Shown here: piece after piece, positions 9,241-19,841 of the stretch
Position numbering within the stretch: position 1 is the stretch's first letter
Layout: each line of letters starts with the position of its first letter
Source: Bacteroidetes bacterium UBA5697
GTDB lineage: Bacteria > Bacteroidota > Bacteroidia > B-17B0 > Aurantibacillaceae
Length of the DNA: 64,000 bases
NCBI GenBank assembly: GCA_002420145.1
Contig: DIHL01000004.1
Coordinates: forward strand, 1-64,000
Direction of reading: 5' to 3'
The notes under the pieces: model-generated
What the model saw: the letters and a program-made list of their open reading frames with translations, nothing else
What the model was told of the DNA's origin: nothing
Database searches by the model: none
Position numbers and translations under genes: made by a program

Positions 9241-12200
9241 TTATTGTTTAACAATTTTACCAATTTTAATGGTTTTGTTGTTATTGATAATTTTAAACAT
9301 ATACATACCATCTTCTAATTTAGAAAGATTAACGTTACTCATATTGTTTGTGATGTTTTCTTTGATAGTTAATTTACCAATTGCATCATAAACTTCAACA
9401 GTTACGTTTCCTTCAACCGAAGCTGGGATTGAAATTGTAACATTGCCGTTAGTTGGGTTAGGGAAGATGCTAATTTCATCAGAAGTAAGATCCTTAATGC
9501 CATTACAGTTACTTACAGTTACAGTTACATAAGCTTCTGCAGAGCAACCATTTCCTGTTGTAGTGATAGTATAAACAGATGTAACGCTTGGTGTAACTAC
9601 TGTTGTCATTGTTGTAGCTCCATCAGACCATAAATAAGATGTTCCGTTAGAAGAAGCAGTTAAGATTGAACTTCCTGTACTTCCATCATCACATAATAAT
9701 GTTTGAGATGCTACAGCAGAAACTGTTGGAGTTTGATTAACTGCTAATGATACTGTAGCAGTATTTGAACAGCTATTAGTTTCACCAGTTACAGTGTAAA
9801 CAGTTAATGCAGTTGGAGTAACAACTTCTGTAGAAGTAGTTCCACCAGATGTCCAAGTATAGTTTGTAGCACCACCTGCAGTTAATGTAGCAGATGAACC
9901 TGAACAAACAGAAGCACTTGAAGCAGATATAGTTACTGTAGGAATAATTGTATTAACATCTACTGATACAGTTGCTGTATTTGAACAACCACTAGTTTCA
10001 CCAGTTACAGTATAAACTGTTAACGCAGTTGGAGTAACACTTTCTGTAGAAGCAGTTCCACCACTTGTCCAAGTGTAGTTAGTTGCACCACTTGCAGTTA
10101 ATGTAGCTGAAGATCCAGTACAAATAGTTGCATTTGATGCAGCAGCAGCTACCGTTGGAGTTGAAGTCACGTCAATGGATACAGTTGCTGTACTAGAACA
10201 TCCAGTAGCCTCACCAGTTACCGTATATGTTGTAGTAGTTGCAGGAGAAACAACTTCAGTAGAAGTATTTCCGCCAGAAGTCCAAGTATAGTTTGTAGCA
10301 CCACTTGCCGTTAATGTTGTTGAGTTTCCAGAACAAATTGATGCACTAGAAGTTGCAACAGTCATAGATGGAATAGCTAATGCATCAACAGATACTGTAG
10401 CTGTACTAGAACATCCATTTGTTGAACCAGTAACTGTGTAAACAGTTAAAGCTGTTGGAGTTACATTTTCAGTAGATGCAGTTCCACCACTTGTCCAAGA
10501 ATAAGTTGAAGCACCACTTGCAGTTAACGTAGCTGTAGATCCAGCACAAACTGCAGTGTTAGATGCTACTGCAGACACTGTTGGAGTAGTATTAACAGTT
10601 ACTGTTACAGGAGTAGATAAAATCACACAAGAATTATTATCTGTAATTGTTGCTGTATAAGTTTCTGTTGTAGTTGGAGTGATACTCACTACTGAGCCAG
10701 TACCAACTGAAGTTACTCCAGTTGTCCAATCTATTGTTGTAACACCAGGCATTGAATTACCCGTGAATGTAATTCTAGGTCTTGAAGTACTAGTTACTAA
10801 TGTTCCTATATTTGAAGTATTACATAAAGAAGCATCATCGTCATAATAACCTCTAACAGATGTATAGCCAGTAACTGTATTTGCAGACACTATAGCATTA
10901 CCTGTATAGAAAATACCTGTACCTAAAGGATCATTTTCAAAACAAATATCAACAATCACATTTGAAGTTCCGTCCCATGTAAATGGAGTTGTAAAGTTAT
11001 GAGTATTAACACCAACAGTTGGTGGTGCTAAATTCACTGGACCAAATACACCAATTATAGGACTTGAATTTGCAGCAAATGCTGTTGCTAAATTTGTTGC
11101 TGAAGTGTGGTACATCTTAATAGCATAGTTTGTAAACGTCATTGTAGCATTTGCGGCAGTTACATTAAATGCCATAGATGTAATGTTTCCAGCTGATAAA
11201 CCAAATGAAGTTAATTCACTTGCTGTAAATAAATACTGAGTTCTTTGACTCTCCCAAGCTTGAGCATAAGGAGAAAGACCAGAACCACTTTGCGTAGTAG
11301 TAGTTGTTGTACCAACAGTAACATTAGCCGATGAATTTAAAGACAATGTTGCTGAGTTGCCAGAACATAATACACTAGGAGTAGCAATAGCAGTTGGAGT
11401 AGCAATGGTTTGAAATACATTTAACGAAACTGTATTTACCGCAGTACATGCTCCATCAACAGCAGTTAATGAATAAACATAATTACCTGATATAGAAGGC
11501 GAAATACTTACTGAAGAACCACTTACAGAACCAGTGATACCACTTCCTGTTGCAGGAACTGCAGTCCACGTATAAGAATAAGTATTAGTTGTGCCTGTAT
11601 TAGTAGCAATTAATGCAACTGTTGTATTAGGGCATATAGAAGCCGAAGAAACAGAAGCTGTTACAGCATCAGGAATACTAACTGTAGTTGTTACTTGCGC
11701 TCTTGGACTTTGACAAGATGCTGTACTAACTGAAGTAACATACCAAGATGTTGTATTACTAATAGATGTTGTAAAGTTTGTACTTGTTCCACTTTGTAAT
11801 ACCGCAGTAGAAGTTGGAGTTGCATACCAGTTGTATGATGTTCCACCACTTACTGAAGAAGTTGGAACTCCAACACCACATTGTGTTGCACTAGTTACAG
11901 CAGGCGTAGTAGGGATCTCATTAACTAAAATACCTACAGTTCCTGTATTAGAACAAGTTGTAGCAGGATTATTCACAGATATGGTGTACACACTCGTAGT
12001 CGCTGTAGAACCTGTATTAACAGGCGTTACTGTAGCTGCATTCGATGGAATAGCACCTGGATTCCAAGTAAAAGTCAATGAGCTAGTTACATTAGTTCCA
12101 ACTTGACCAGAGAAGGCAATTCTTGGACGAGTAGAAGTAGACGTTCCTGTTGCATTTCCACATGCACCAGCAGTATATGAATAAACTACTCTGTTAGAAA

Positions 12201-15200
12201 TAGTTTGAACATTTAATGTACTGCTAACTCCAGCAGGATTAACGGCATCATGACAAATTTCAATAATGACGTTTGATGTACCATCCCAGTTGAATGGAGT
12301 ATCGAAAGCATGAATGTTTTGACCTAATGTTACAGAATATGAATATGGTCCATAAACTGTAGATGGAGGTAAATCATAAGCAGTTCCCAATGATGTAGTA
12401 GAAGTGGCTCCCATTTTAATTTCGAAGTTGTCCATCATTCCGCTACCTGCAGCAGTTACATTAAAGCTAATTGCAGTAATATTACCTGCATAAATGCCAG
12501 CAGCATTTAATTCAGCTGCAGTATATAAGTATTGTGTTTTGAAATCATTTGTGATGCCATTTCCTTGTCTGTATGGTGTGCCAGTAGTACTGTTAAATCC
12601 AGTTGCCCCCACAGTAGCAGTACCCGATGCGATATCAATCGATTGAGCATTTAAGCCAACATTCGTTCCAGAACAAATAACACTTGGAGTTGCTGTTGTG
12701 CTAACAGAAGGCACGTTGTTTAAGCTAACAGAAACAGAAGAAACAGCAACGCATGTTCCATCGCTTGCTGATAAATTATATATATAATTTCCAACTGTTG
12801 AAGGAGTGATAGATACTACGCTTCCTGTTAATGAAGTTGGCATTCCACTTCCGATAGCAGGTGATGCATTCCATGTAAATGTGTATGCATTACTATTTGT
12901 ACCTGTTTGTGTAGCCGTTAATGTAATTGTATTAGCACTACCAACACAAAGTTTAGTAGCAGAACTACTAGCAGAAACAGCATCAGGAATAGTTACTGAT
13001 TGTGTAACAGCTACTCTTGGTGAACTTTCACAAGTACCATTAAATGAAGTTACATACCAAGTAGTTGTATTGCTAATTGAAGTCGTATAATTTGCAGAAG
13101 CCCCACTTTGTAAAACAGTTGTAGAAGTTGACGTTGCATACCAGTTATATGATGTGCCTCCACTTACTGATGCTGAAGGAACTCCAACACCACATTGGGT
13201 TGAATTTGCAACTACTGGAGAAGAAGGTAATGGATTAACTAATACACTTGTAGTAGCAGTATTAGAACATGCTGTAGTTGTATTAGTTACAGTAACTGTA
13301 TAAACTTCAGTACTAGCAACAGTCCCTGTGTTTACAGGGTTAACAATTGCTGTATTAGTATTGATTGCTCCTGGATTCCAAATGAAATTCATTGCAGAAC
13401 TTACATTTACACCAACCAATCCAGTAAAATAAGTTTGTGGTCTTCCTGTAGTTGTTGAACTTCCTCCACTTGCAGGAATTGTTGTTGTTGCGCTACAAAC
13501 TGTAGATGGAGTTTGGCTATCTGAATAGATGTACATACCTCTGTTTCCAGTATATGTATCCCATTTAACAGCACTAGAGGTGCCACCAGTTGTTGCGTTA
13601 CTCCAACAAATCGAAATAACTACATTTGAAACACCATCCCAGTTAAATGGAGTAGAGAATACAAAATTATTCACACCTAAAACTGGTGTATAGCTATTAT
13701 TAGTACCTGTTCCTGTATAAACTTGAGTTATACTATTAATAGTATTTGCAGATGGGAATACTGATTGCGTGGTTGCTCCTATACTTAATGCAAAACCTTC
13801 ATATGGAACACCTACAGATGTAATATTTAATCCCATTGATGTAATATTACCAGCTAATAATCCTTGTGCAGCTAATTCAGCGGCAGTATATATATATTGA
13901 ACTTTTGCTCCACCCCAACCATAGTAAAACGGAGAACCGCCACTGCTTGAAGTTGTTGCTCCACTTCCAATTGTAGTAGTTGCAACAGAAGCATTAATAG
14001 ATTGAGCATTTAAATTAACAGGAGATCCAGAACAAATAGCAGTTGGATTTGCTGTAGCGCTAATTGAAGGAGGGTTGTTTAATCCAACAGTAACAGTTGA
14101 AATTGTAGTACAAATGCCATCCGATGCAGTTACACTAAATGTATATGTTCCTGGTAAAGTAGGAGTAATAACTGCTACTGTTCCATTTACAGAACTTGGC
14201 ATACCGCTACCAGTTGTTGAAGAAGCGTTCCAAGTAAATGAGTATGCGTTATTTGTTCCAGATTGAACAGCAGTAAGTGTAGTAGTAGTATTTCCGCCTA
14301 CACAAAGATTTGAAGAAGACACATTTGCTGTTACTGGATCAGGAATACTTACCGTAGTTGTTACAGCTGCTCTTGGAGTGCTTTCGCAAGCACCATTTAC
14401 TGAAGTTACGTACCATGTTGTTGTAGCTCCAATAGATGAAGTGAAATTAGATGCTGTTCCAGTTTGTAATACAGTAGTAGAAGTTGGTGTAGCATACCAG
14501 TTATAGTTTGCTCCTCCAACTACAGAAGCTGTTGGTACACCAATACCACATTGCGAAGAGTTTGAAACAATTGGAGCACTTGGTAATGGAACATTAGTAA
14601 CGGTAACAGCAGCAGTTACTGGACATCCTCCTAAATCAGAAGTAACAGTAAAAGTTGTATTTGCTGTAATTGTTGTTGTAATAGGATTTGTTGTGCCAAT
14701 AACACCAACACCATCTGTCCAAGAAATATTAGCTGTAGGAGTAACTACTACATTTACTAAATAATCTTCAACTTCACCCCATGTACCTACAGTACCACAA
14801 GAAGAAGTAATAGCGCCTTCTTTTACAATAACACGCATTCTTGTTAAACCCATTGAAGCTGATGTGGGTATTGTAATGTTAGCAGTAAAATCACTTAGGA
14901 AAGGACCAGTTTTTGATAACGAAAAAGTCTCACCGGCATCTGCAAAAGACCCATTTTGATTGAAATCTAAATACACATTACAGAAATTTGCGTTTACATC
15001 TGTAGTGCCATGAAAATGATATATAGTTATCGGGTAAGATTGACCAGCATTAACAATAGCAGGAGCAATAGACGTAAAATCAGTATATGTAGCATTTGCA
15101 GCTGCATTTGATTGTTGAGGAGTTGGTCTAGTTGCGGGGTTATTAATGCCTGCAAATGTTACTTGTCCAATATCATCTTCTGCTGTACTAGACATTGTTG

Positions 15201-18078
15201 CACTACAATAAGTTGTTGGAGCTGGATTCGTAGAAGATAATACTAAACTTAAATTTGTTGTACTACCTGCACAAACTGGATTTATTGAAGATAATGCAGT
15301 AGCGGTAACGCCAGTTGTTGGTTCATCTTTATAAGATGTGCCAAAACTTACTTTTGTATTTGTTCCATCAGTTGCTGTAACTGTCCAAGTCACATTTGCA
15401 TTTGAAGGAAATGCCGCTGGAATAGTAGCGGTCCATGTAGATGTTGCAGTGAAACTACCACCTGCCATTGCTACTGGAAGAAAATTGGTACCGTTAAAAG
15501 AATAGGTTAATTCTACAGAAGTTAATGGACTAGCTCCAGGAGTAACAGTAGCTGATACAACTCTTGGTGCTGCCGTACAAAGATTTCCTGAAGGTGAAAT
15601 TGATAATCCGTTAATTACTAAATTTAATGAAACACCTTCAAATTCATCTGCTCCAATATCAGGAGATGAACCAGTTCCAGTATATCCGGCATTTCCTTGA
15701 CGAATATTAGCGTCAAAGTCATCTGTAATACCTGAAATATTTACTCCACCACTCTCAGCTAAAGTTGAAGTAGCTGGATTGAAATGTAAAAAGTTAGCAT
15801 TTGAGCCAGTAGTACTAGCAAAAGTTGGATTTTCTGTCACAGAAGCTGCATCTCTTGAAGGACCAACTAATGTTTTGAAATTTGCTAATGTTTGTTGTAC
15901 TGTTGTACCATCGTAAAAAATAGCTGTTGTAGCTGATGGAGTGCCTGCATAGAATAAATTGCTATTAGAAGTATTTGCGTAAGTTGTTAATGTCGTTGAA
16001 CTTCTTCTATAAGCAACTGTAACAGCGGTTCCTGTTGGAGTAGAGTTGTTTATGAAAATATTATTTCTTAAATCTAATGTTGATCCTGTGTTAGCATTAA
16101 TTGCAGAACTACCGAATAAAGTACTAGTACTAGTAGCATTTAAATAAACAGAATTATAATATACATTATAAGTTGTACCAGATGTAATACTAACTCCATT
16201 AATAGCATTTGCCATGGCTGCTGAAGGAGCTCTTAAATCGCCAATAATATTGTTATTGATGTTATTGGTTGTACCACCAGCACCTAAGATACCAGATACA
16301 ACTGGTCCTGTGCTCGATGATGATAAGTCGTAAATTTTATTTTTGTAAATATTACTTGAAGTTCCTCCTGAGATTTGAATACCATTTACAGTTCCACCTG
16401 TTCCACCTGTTGTTCCTATGCTATTTAATGCATAGATTGTATTATTACTAATATCTATATTGCCAGTTGAACAGAAAATACCATTAAATGATGCTCCGCC
16501 TGCACCACCAGCAGTTGTAGTGAAATTGTAAATTTGGTTACCTTGAACTGTTTTATTACCAGCTGAACCAAATTCTCTGATACCATTAATAGTTCCAGTT
16601 GTAGGAACAGAGATATTTCTAATGATATTATTATTTGCAGTAAATGCTGTCGCTGAACTTAAACTATAAATACAATCTACGGAACCAGTTGAGGTTAAAT
16701 TTGTCCAACTTACACCGTCAATTAAGTTATTGTTACCTGTAAAGCTTGTTGCCGGGCTTGTTGTTTTTATTAATCTAAAACTACCACTAGCACCAGTTCT
16801 TGAAATAGCAGTAATTGTATTATTATTAGCAGTTGCAACAGCAGGAGAGCCGGTTTCTAATAAAACACAAGTTCCAGTACCTGCTAAGCTTATATTATTA
16901 TATAAGTTATTATTGATAAGAACAGCAGCTGCAGTTCCAGAGTTAATGATTCCATTAAAAACGGCAGTAGTTGCTGTGTTATAAGTACAATTCGTAATCA
17001 CATTGTTAGTGATAGCAATTGTGTTAGATGCAGCGGTTGAACCGGAAGCATTATCAATAGCAGATGCTAATGATGTTGTTCCTCCTCCGTTTAACGTTAC
17101 TGTATTATTAGTAATAGCAGCATTTGCACTTGTTGCAGTATTTAAATAAATACCTCTTAATGTTGTTGCGTGATTTACACCAGAACCGTTATTGTTGTTA
17201 ATGGTATTGAATGATACATTAATGTTGTATTGAGCCAATGTACGAATAGCAGCTGCTGGGTTTGTTGCAGCGCCACCTCCATAATTAATAATCGTATTAC
17301 CAGTAGCAGATGAAACACCACCAATATCATTCCCAGTATCAGCTAATAAAAACGGAGTTGTATCAGCAAATCCTATTAAAGCCATACCGTAGTTACAGTT
17401 TTGGATGGTATTAGAGTAAAATTTGTTATTTGAATTTGATCCTGTAACAGCAGTTGGTGTTAATACAGTTGTTGCAGCATTAGATGTTGCATTCATCATG
17501 ATGATACCTACAGAACCTTCTACCATTGGAGCAGTACCAGTAGCATTGTTAACACGATTTAATGTAATAACACAATTCTTAATTGTATTATTTTGACAAC
17601 CATCATTTGCATTAGCTTTATATAGAGCGTATCCAAATTCCATAGTTGCCGGGTTAACTGTATTTGGGTCTGTAATATTTATTCCATCAATAGTTACATA
17701 ATCAGAACCTACCAAGCGAAATACACCGTCCTGACCTGCTGAAGTTGGGGTTGCAGTTCCAGTGTAAGCAGTTAATAATGGATTAGCTCCTGCACCACTT
17801 TTTTGGAAAGTGATTGTATTTGCAGCAGTACCGCTTGCGGTTAATACATAACCACCAACAGGGGCAGTTTCTGTATATAAAGCAGGGACATTGATTGTTA
17901 AAGGACCATTAACTCCTTGTGTGTTAATGTCGGTTATAGCCGCCGTTAGCGTTGGATAATCAACGCCAATTGTTTTCGTTCCCGAAAGCTGAGCCTTAAG
18001 GCCGCCAGAAAAAACAATAGCAAAGAGGGCAAAAGCCATTAACCATTTATTTTTTTGTTTGGTAGTTTTTGTATACAT
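9241..18078 (-). CDS. Giant T9SS-secreted surface protein: beta-helix, Ig-like repeats, GEVED domain, sorting tail
   Basis: 2945 residues, by far the largest gene here. Signal peptide 1-30 (cleavage after LKAQ). Residues about 31-815 are N/T/I-rich short strands (NNTITN, ISNNTIY) typical of a right-handed parallel beta-helix, ending in the SPDIGADEFEG motif that often closes such domains. A GEVED domain (WGEVEDYLVNV) lies near residue 1100. Three large repeat units (about 435-450 residues each) follow, then five Ig-like repeats of 71 residues, each with YxWTSGG and TVYTVTG, then a type A T9SS sorting domain (SIFPNPTNGNVTISI near the end, final KIGKIVKQ). It is exported by Sec, crosses the outer membrane by T9SS and is probably anchored on the cell surface. 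A role in adhesion or glycan binding is inference. It has its own terminator and no operon partner. Confidence 0.93.
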   Translation of the reverse strand: MYTKTTKQKNKWLMAFALFAIVFSGGLKAQLSGTKTIGVDYPTLTAAITDINTQGVNGPLTINVPALYTETAPVGGYVLTASGTAANTITFQKSGAGANPLLTAYTGTATPTSAGQDGVFRLVGSDYVTIDGINITDPNTVNPATMEFGYALYKANANDGCQNNTIKNCVITLNRVNNATGTAPMVEGSVGIIMMNATSNAATTVLTPTAVTGSNSNNKFYSNTIQNCNYGMALIGFADTTPFLLADTGNDIGGVSSATGNTIINYGGGAATNPAAAIRTLAQYNINVSFNTINNNNGSGVNHATTLRGIYLNTATSANAAITNNTVTLNGGGTTSLASAIDNASGSTAASNTIAITNNVITNCTYNTATTAVFNGIINSGTAAAVLINNNLYNNISLAGTGTCVLLETGSPAVATANNNTITAISRTGASGSFRLIKTTSPATSFTGNNNLIDGVSWTNLTSTGSVDCIYSLSSATAFTANNNIIRNISVPTTGTINGIREFGSAGNKTVQGNQIYNFTTTAGGAGGASFNGIFCSTGNIDISNNTIYALNSIGTTGGTGGTVNGIQISGGTSSNIYKNKIYDLSSSSTGPVVSGILGAGGTTNNINNNIIGDLRAPSAAMANAINGVSITSGTTYNVYYNSVYLNATSTSTLFGSSAINANTGSTLDLRNNIFINNSTPTGTAVTVAYRRSSTTLTTYANTSNSNLFYAGTPSATTAIFYDGTTVQQTLANFKTLVGPSRDAASVTENPTFASTTGSNANFLHFNPATSTLAESGGVNISGITDDFDANIRQGNAGYTGTGSSPDIGADEFEGVSLNLVINGLSISPSGNLCTAAPRVVSATVTPGASPLTSVELTYSFNGTNFLPVAMAGGSFTATSTWTATIPAAFPSNANVTWTVTATDGTNTKVSFGTSYKDEPTTGVTATALSSINPVCAGSTTNLSLVLSSTNPAPTTYCSATMSSTAEDDIGQVTFAGINNPATRPTPQQSNAAANATYTDFTSIAPAIVNAGQSYPITIYHFHGTTDVNANFCNVYLDFNQNGSFADAGETFSLSKTGPFLSDFTANITIPTSASMGLTRMRVIVKEGAITSSCGTVGTWGEVEDYLVNVVVTPTANISWTDGVGVIGTTNPITTTITANTTFTVTSDLGGCPVTAAVTVTNVPLPSAPIVSNSSQCGIGVPTASVVGGANYNWYATPTSTTVLQTGTASNFTSSIGATTTWYVTSVNGACESTPRAAVTTTVSIPDPVTANVSSSNLCVGGNTTTTLTAVQSGTNNAYSFTWNASSTTGSGMPSSVNGTVAVITPTLPGTYTFSVTASDGICTTISTVTVGLNNPPSISATANPTAICSGSPVNLNAQSINASVATTTIGSGATTSSSGGSPFYYGWGGAKVQYIYTAAELAAQGLLAGNITSMGLNITSVGVPYEGFALSIGATTQSVFPSANTINSITQVYTGTGTNNSYTPVLGVNNFVFSTPFNWDGVSNVVISICWSNATTGGTSSAVKWDTYTGNRGMYIYSDSQTPSTVCSATTTIPASGGSSTTTGRPQTYFTGLVGVNVSSAMNFIWNPGAINTNTAIVNPVNTGTVASTEVYTVTVTNTTTACSNTATTSVLVNPLPSSPVVANSTQCGVGVPSASVSGGTSYNWYATSTSTTVLQSGASANYTTSISNTTTWYVTSFNGTCESSPRVAVTQSVTIPDAVSASSSATKLCVGSANTITLTATQTGTNSNAYTFTWNASPAIGSGMPTSLTGSVVSITPSTVGNYIYNLSASDGTCVAVSSVSVSLNNVPSVSTTATPSVICSGTNVGLNAQSIDIASGTATVGATGFNSTTGTPYRQGNGITNDFKTQYLYTAAELNAAGIYAGNITAISFNVTAAGSGMMDNFEIKMGATSTTSLGTAYDLPPSTVYGPYSYSVTLGQNIHAFDTPFNWDGTSNVIIEICHDAVNPAGVSSTLNVQTISNRVVYSYTAGACGNATGTSTSTRPRIAFSGQVGTNVTSSLTFTWNPGAIPSNAATVTPVNTGSTATTSVYTISVNNPATTCSNTGTVGILVNEIPTTPAVTSATQCGVGVPTSSVSGGTSYNWYATPTSTAVLQSGTSTNFTTSISNTTSWYVTSVSTASCQSPRAQVTTTVSIPDAVTASVSSASICPNTTVALIATNTGTTNTYSYTWTAVPATGSGITGSVSGSSVSISPSISGNYVYSLTAVDGACTAVNTVSLNVFQTIATPTAIATPSVLCSGNSATLSLNSSANVTVGTTTTTTQSGSGLSPYAQAWESQRTQYLFTASELTSFGLSAGNITSMAFNVTAANATMTFTNYAIKMYHTSATNLATAFAANSSPIIGVFGPVNLAPPTVGVNTHNFTTPFTWDGTSNVIVDICFENDPLGTGIFYTGNAIVSANTVTGYTSVRGYYDDDASLCNTSNIGTLVTSTSRPRITFTGNSMPGVTTIDWTTGVTSVGTGSVVSITPTTTETYTATITDNNSCVILSTPVTVTVNTTPTVSAVASNTAVCAGSTATLTASGASTYSWTSGGTASTENVTPTALTVYTVTGSTNGCSSTATVSVDALAIPSMTVATSSASICSGNSTTLTASGATNYTWTSGGNTSTEVVSPATTTTYTVTGEATGCSSTATVSIDVTSTPTVAAAASNATICTGSSATLTASGATNYTWTSGGTASTESVTPTALTVYTVTGETSGCSNTATVSVDVNTIIPTVTISASSASVCSGSSATLTAGGATNYTWTSGGTTSTEVVTPTALTVYTVTGETNSCSNTATVSLAVNQTPTVSAVASQTLLCDDGSTGSSILTASSNGTSYLWSDGATTMTTVVTPSVTSVYTITTTGNGCSAEAYVTVTVSNCNGIKDLTSDEISIFPNPTNGNVTISIPASVEGNVTVEVYDAIGKLTIKENITNNMSNVNLSKLEDGMYMFKIINNNKTIKIGKIVKQ
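9510..10587 (-). repeat. Five tandem 213-216 bp repeats inside the giant gene
   Basis: Unit starts on the minus strand are at 10587, 10374, 10161, 9945 and 9732. Spacing is 213, 213, 216 and 213 bases. The first four encode nearly the same Ig-like domain with a conserved cysteine pair (C-SG near the start, GCS near the end); the fifth is diverged. Such arrays can expand or contract by recombination. Confidence 0.85.
10620..14586 (-). repeat. Three tandem 1.3 kb units inside the giant gene
   Basis: Units begin near 14586, 13230 and 11916 (spacing about 1356 and 1314 bases). Each opens with a TQCGxGVP-type Ig domain and an NWYATPTST motif, then an SIPDxVTA domain, then a longer domain with QYxYTAAEL, AGNIT and NWDGxSNVxIxIC motifs, then a WNPGAI segment. 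Confidence 0.8.
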
Positions 18079-18238
18079 GTTATTTTTCGTTATTTTAGAT
18101 TTCAGACTGTAAATTTAAACAACAAATAACTATTAATGTTCTGTTCTACAGAAAAAATACCAATTTTGGTCGAAAAATCATACAGATTTAACAATCTAAA
18201 TATTTAGTTACCCATATTAACAAAGCTGAAATAACTAT

Positions 18239-18598
18239 ATGCATTTAGATGAATTAAGAGAATATTGTTTATTAAAGAAAGGCGTGGAGGAATGTTTACC
18301 TTTTGGAAACGATACTTTAGTGTTTAAAGTGATGGGTAAAATGTTTTTATTATCTGGCATTGATTCCCAACCCGTTCAGTTTAACGTGAAGTGTAACCCC
18401 GAAAAAGCCATTGAACTCAGAGAAAATTACTCTTGTGTATTACCAGGATATCATATGAATAAACTGCATTGGAACACAATTATATGTGATGGCTCTGTAT
18501 CTGATAAACAAATCCAAGAATGGATAGACGATAGTTATAGTTTAGTAGTAGATAGTTTAACTAAAAAACTAAAAGCAGAATTAGTAAATCTTAGCTAG
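18239..18598 (+). CDS. MmcQ/YjbR family protein
   Basis: A small single-domain protein of 119 residues, the usual length of the family. Recognised by the pattern LREYCLLKKGVEECLPFG, then VFKVMGKMFLL, then VQFNVKCNPEKAIELRE, PGYHMNKLHWNTI and a C-terminal IDDSYSLVVDSLTKKLK. YjbR has a CyaY-like (double-wing) fold and is proposed to bind DNA; the cellular role is not established. It is convergent with the SpoIID gene, with one base between the two stop codons. Confidence 0.88.
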   Translation: MHLDELREYCLLKKGVEECLPFGNDTLVFKVMGKMFLLSGIDSQPVQFNVKCNPEKAIELRENYSCVLPGYHMNKLHWNTIICDGSVSDKQIQEWIDDSYSLVVDSLTKKLKAELVNLS

Positions 18599-18599
18599 A

Positions 18600-19841
18600 T
18601 TATTCGTCTCTAAAGAAACTTAACTTATGTAAATCTATTAATTGAGTTTTTTGATAGTAAAAATTAATCACATCTGGATATTTATAGCCTAATTTTGCCA
18701 TTCGCATTGCTCCTTCCTGGCACATTCCTACACCATGGCCAAAACCTCTTCCTTTAAATATTAAAGTATCACCTTGCTGAAAAATACTAAAAAAAGTAGA
18801 TTTTAACTGTAAATCAGTGCGAACACTTTTTAAGGGAACTTTTACATTATTAGCTTCCAGATAAGGTTTACGAAACTCTTGCTTAAAAGTCAAAGCAAGC
18901 CATCTAGCATTAGAATCTTGTACAGGGTAATTATGTTTTAATTTAAGATATGATAGCCAATCTTCCTTTGCCATTTTGCGTTCCCATTTAGCATTTGGCA
19001 TTTTAATACTAAAGGTGTCATTTACACTTCGTAGATAAGATAATTTACTTCCCCAAACATCTTCAGAGTTCGCTGTTTGTCCGCCACTATTGCTATGAAA
19101 AGCAGCATCAATTAAATTTAAATTATCATCTACTACAACTTTACCTTTTGTGTCGGTAACAGCTTTCATAATATCTAACTCAGTAGTTTTGCCAAAATAG
19201 GCTTGACAATGTGTGTGGTCGCATAAGTTAAAACCTTCGGCGCCATGTTTTTGCAAATGAGATAAAGCAAATGTTCTGGCTAAAATAGCTTGTACTTTAT
19301 AAAATTCTTGATAAGAGCGCTTCCCAGATTCGGCCTGAACAACTCCTGAAATATAATTGTCTAAAATAATTTCATTAATACATTTTAAGTCACCAAGTTC
19401 TGCAGATACAATTAAATTATCTTCGTAAAACCTTGGTTTTCTGTCTGGTAAAACTAATTTTAATCGAAATGCTTTTGTAACATCTGAACTAGAAATTTTA
19501 ACTCGTTTGTATTTTCCAATAATATTTTCAAAAGTTTTTACTTCAACAGAATCGTTGCTATATGAAAATTTAATAATAGGAAATTTTGTAGAGTTGACTA
19601 TTTCAACACCATTCGCCCAAACACTATAGCTACCAGCTTCAGAGCTAAAAGTAAAAGATTGAATTTTTAGTTGAGAAAAAATTCTAATGTTCACCACTTC
19701 ATCCGAAGAGATTTTTTTTATTGTTTCAGGATTGGTTGTATTAGTTTTAATTTTTATGGCTTTGGCAAATACCTCCGTTACTTGCCAAGACGCAAGAAAT
19801 AGTAAAATGATAGATATGAATATAATTTTACTTTTTTGCAT
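18600..19841 (-). CDS. SpoIID/LytB-domain protein, secreted
   Basis: 413 residues with an N-terminal hydrophobic export segment (IIFISIILLFLASW). The SpoIID domain is clear: YISGVVQAESG, YKVQAILARTFAL, CDHTHCQAYFG, AFHSNSGGQTANSEDVWG, and FKGRGFGHGVGMCQEGAMRMA near the C-terminus. SpoIID of spore formers is a lytic transglycosylase acting on peptidoglycan stripped of side peptides; homologues in non-sporulating Bacteroidota are of unknown role but probably act on peptidoglycan in the periplasm. Its start overlaps the end of lpxB by 14 bases, so it is cotranslated with the surE-lpxB operon. Confidence 0.9.
   Translation of the reverse strand: MQKSKIIFISIILLFLASWQVTEVFAKAIKIKTNTTNPETIKKISSDEVVNIRIFSQLKIQSFTFSSEAGSYSVWANGVEIVNSTKFPIIKFSYSNDSVEVKTFENIIGKYKRVKISSSDVTKAFRLKLVLPDRKPRFYEDNLIVSAELGDLKCINEIILDNYISGVVQAESGKRSYQEFYKVQAILARTFALSHLQKHGAEGFNLCDHTHCQAYFGKTTELDIMKAVTDTKGKVVVDDNLNLIDAAFHSNSGGQTANSEDVWGSKLSYLRSVNDTFSIKMPNAKWERKMAKEDWLSYLKLKHNYPVQDSNARWLALTFKQEFRKPYLEANNVKVPLKSVRTDLQLKSTFFSIFQQGDTLIFKGRGFGHGVGMCQEGAMRMAKLGYKYPDVINFYYQKTQLIDLHKLSFFRDE

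Noticed and set aside
11831..16984. Several plus-strand open frames opposite the giant surface protein
   Set aside because: They fall at matching places in the repeat units and are rich in V/T/P from the reverse of T/N/A codons; shadows of the repeats.
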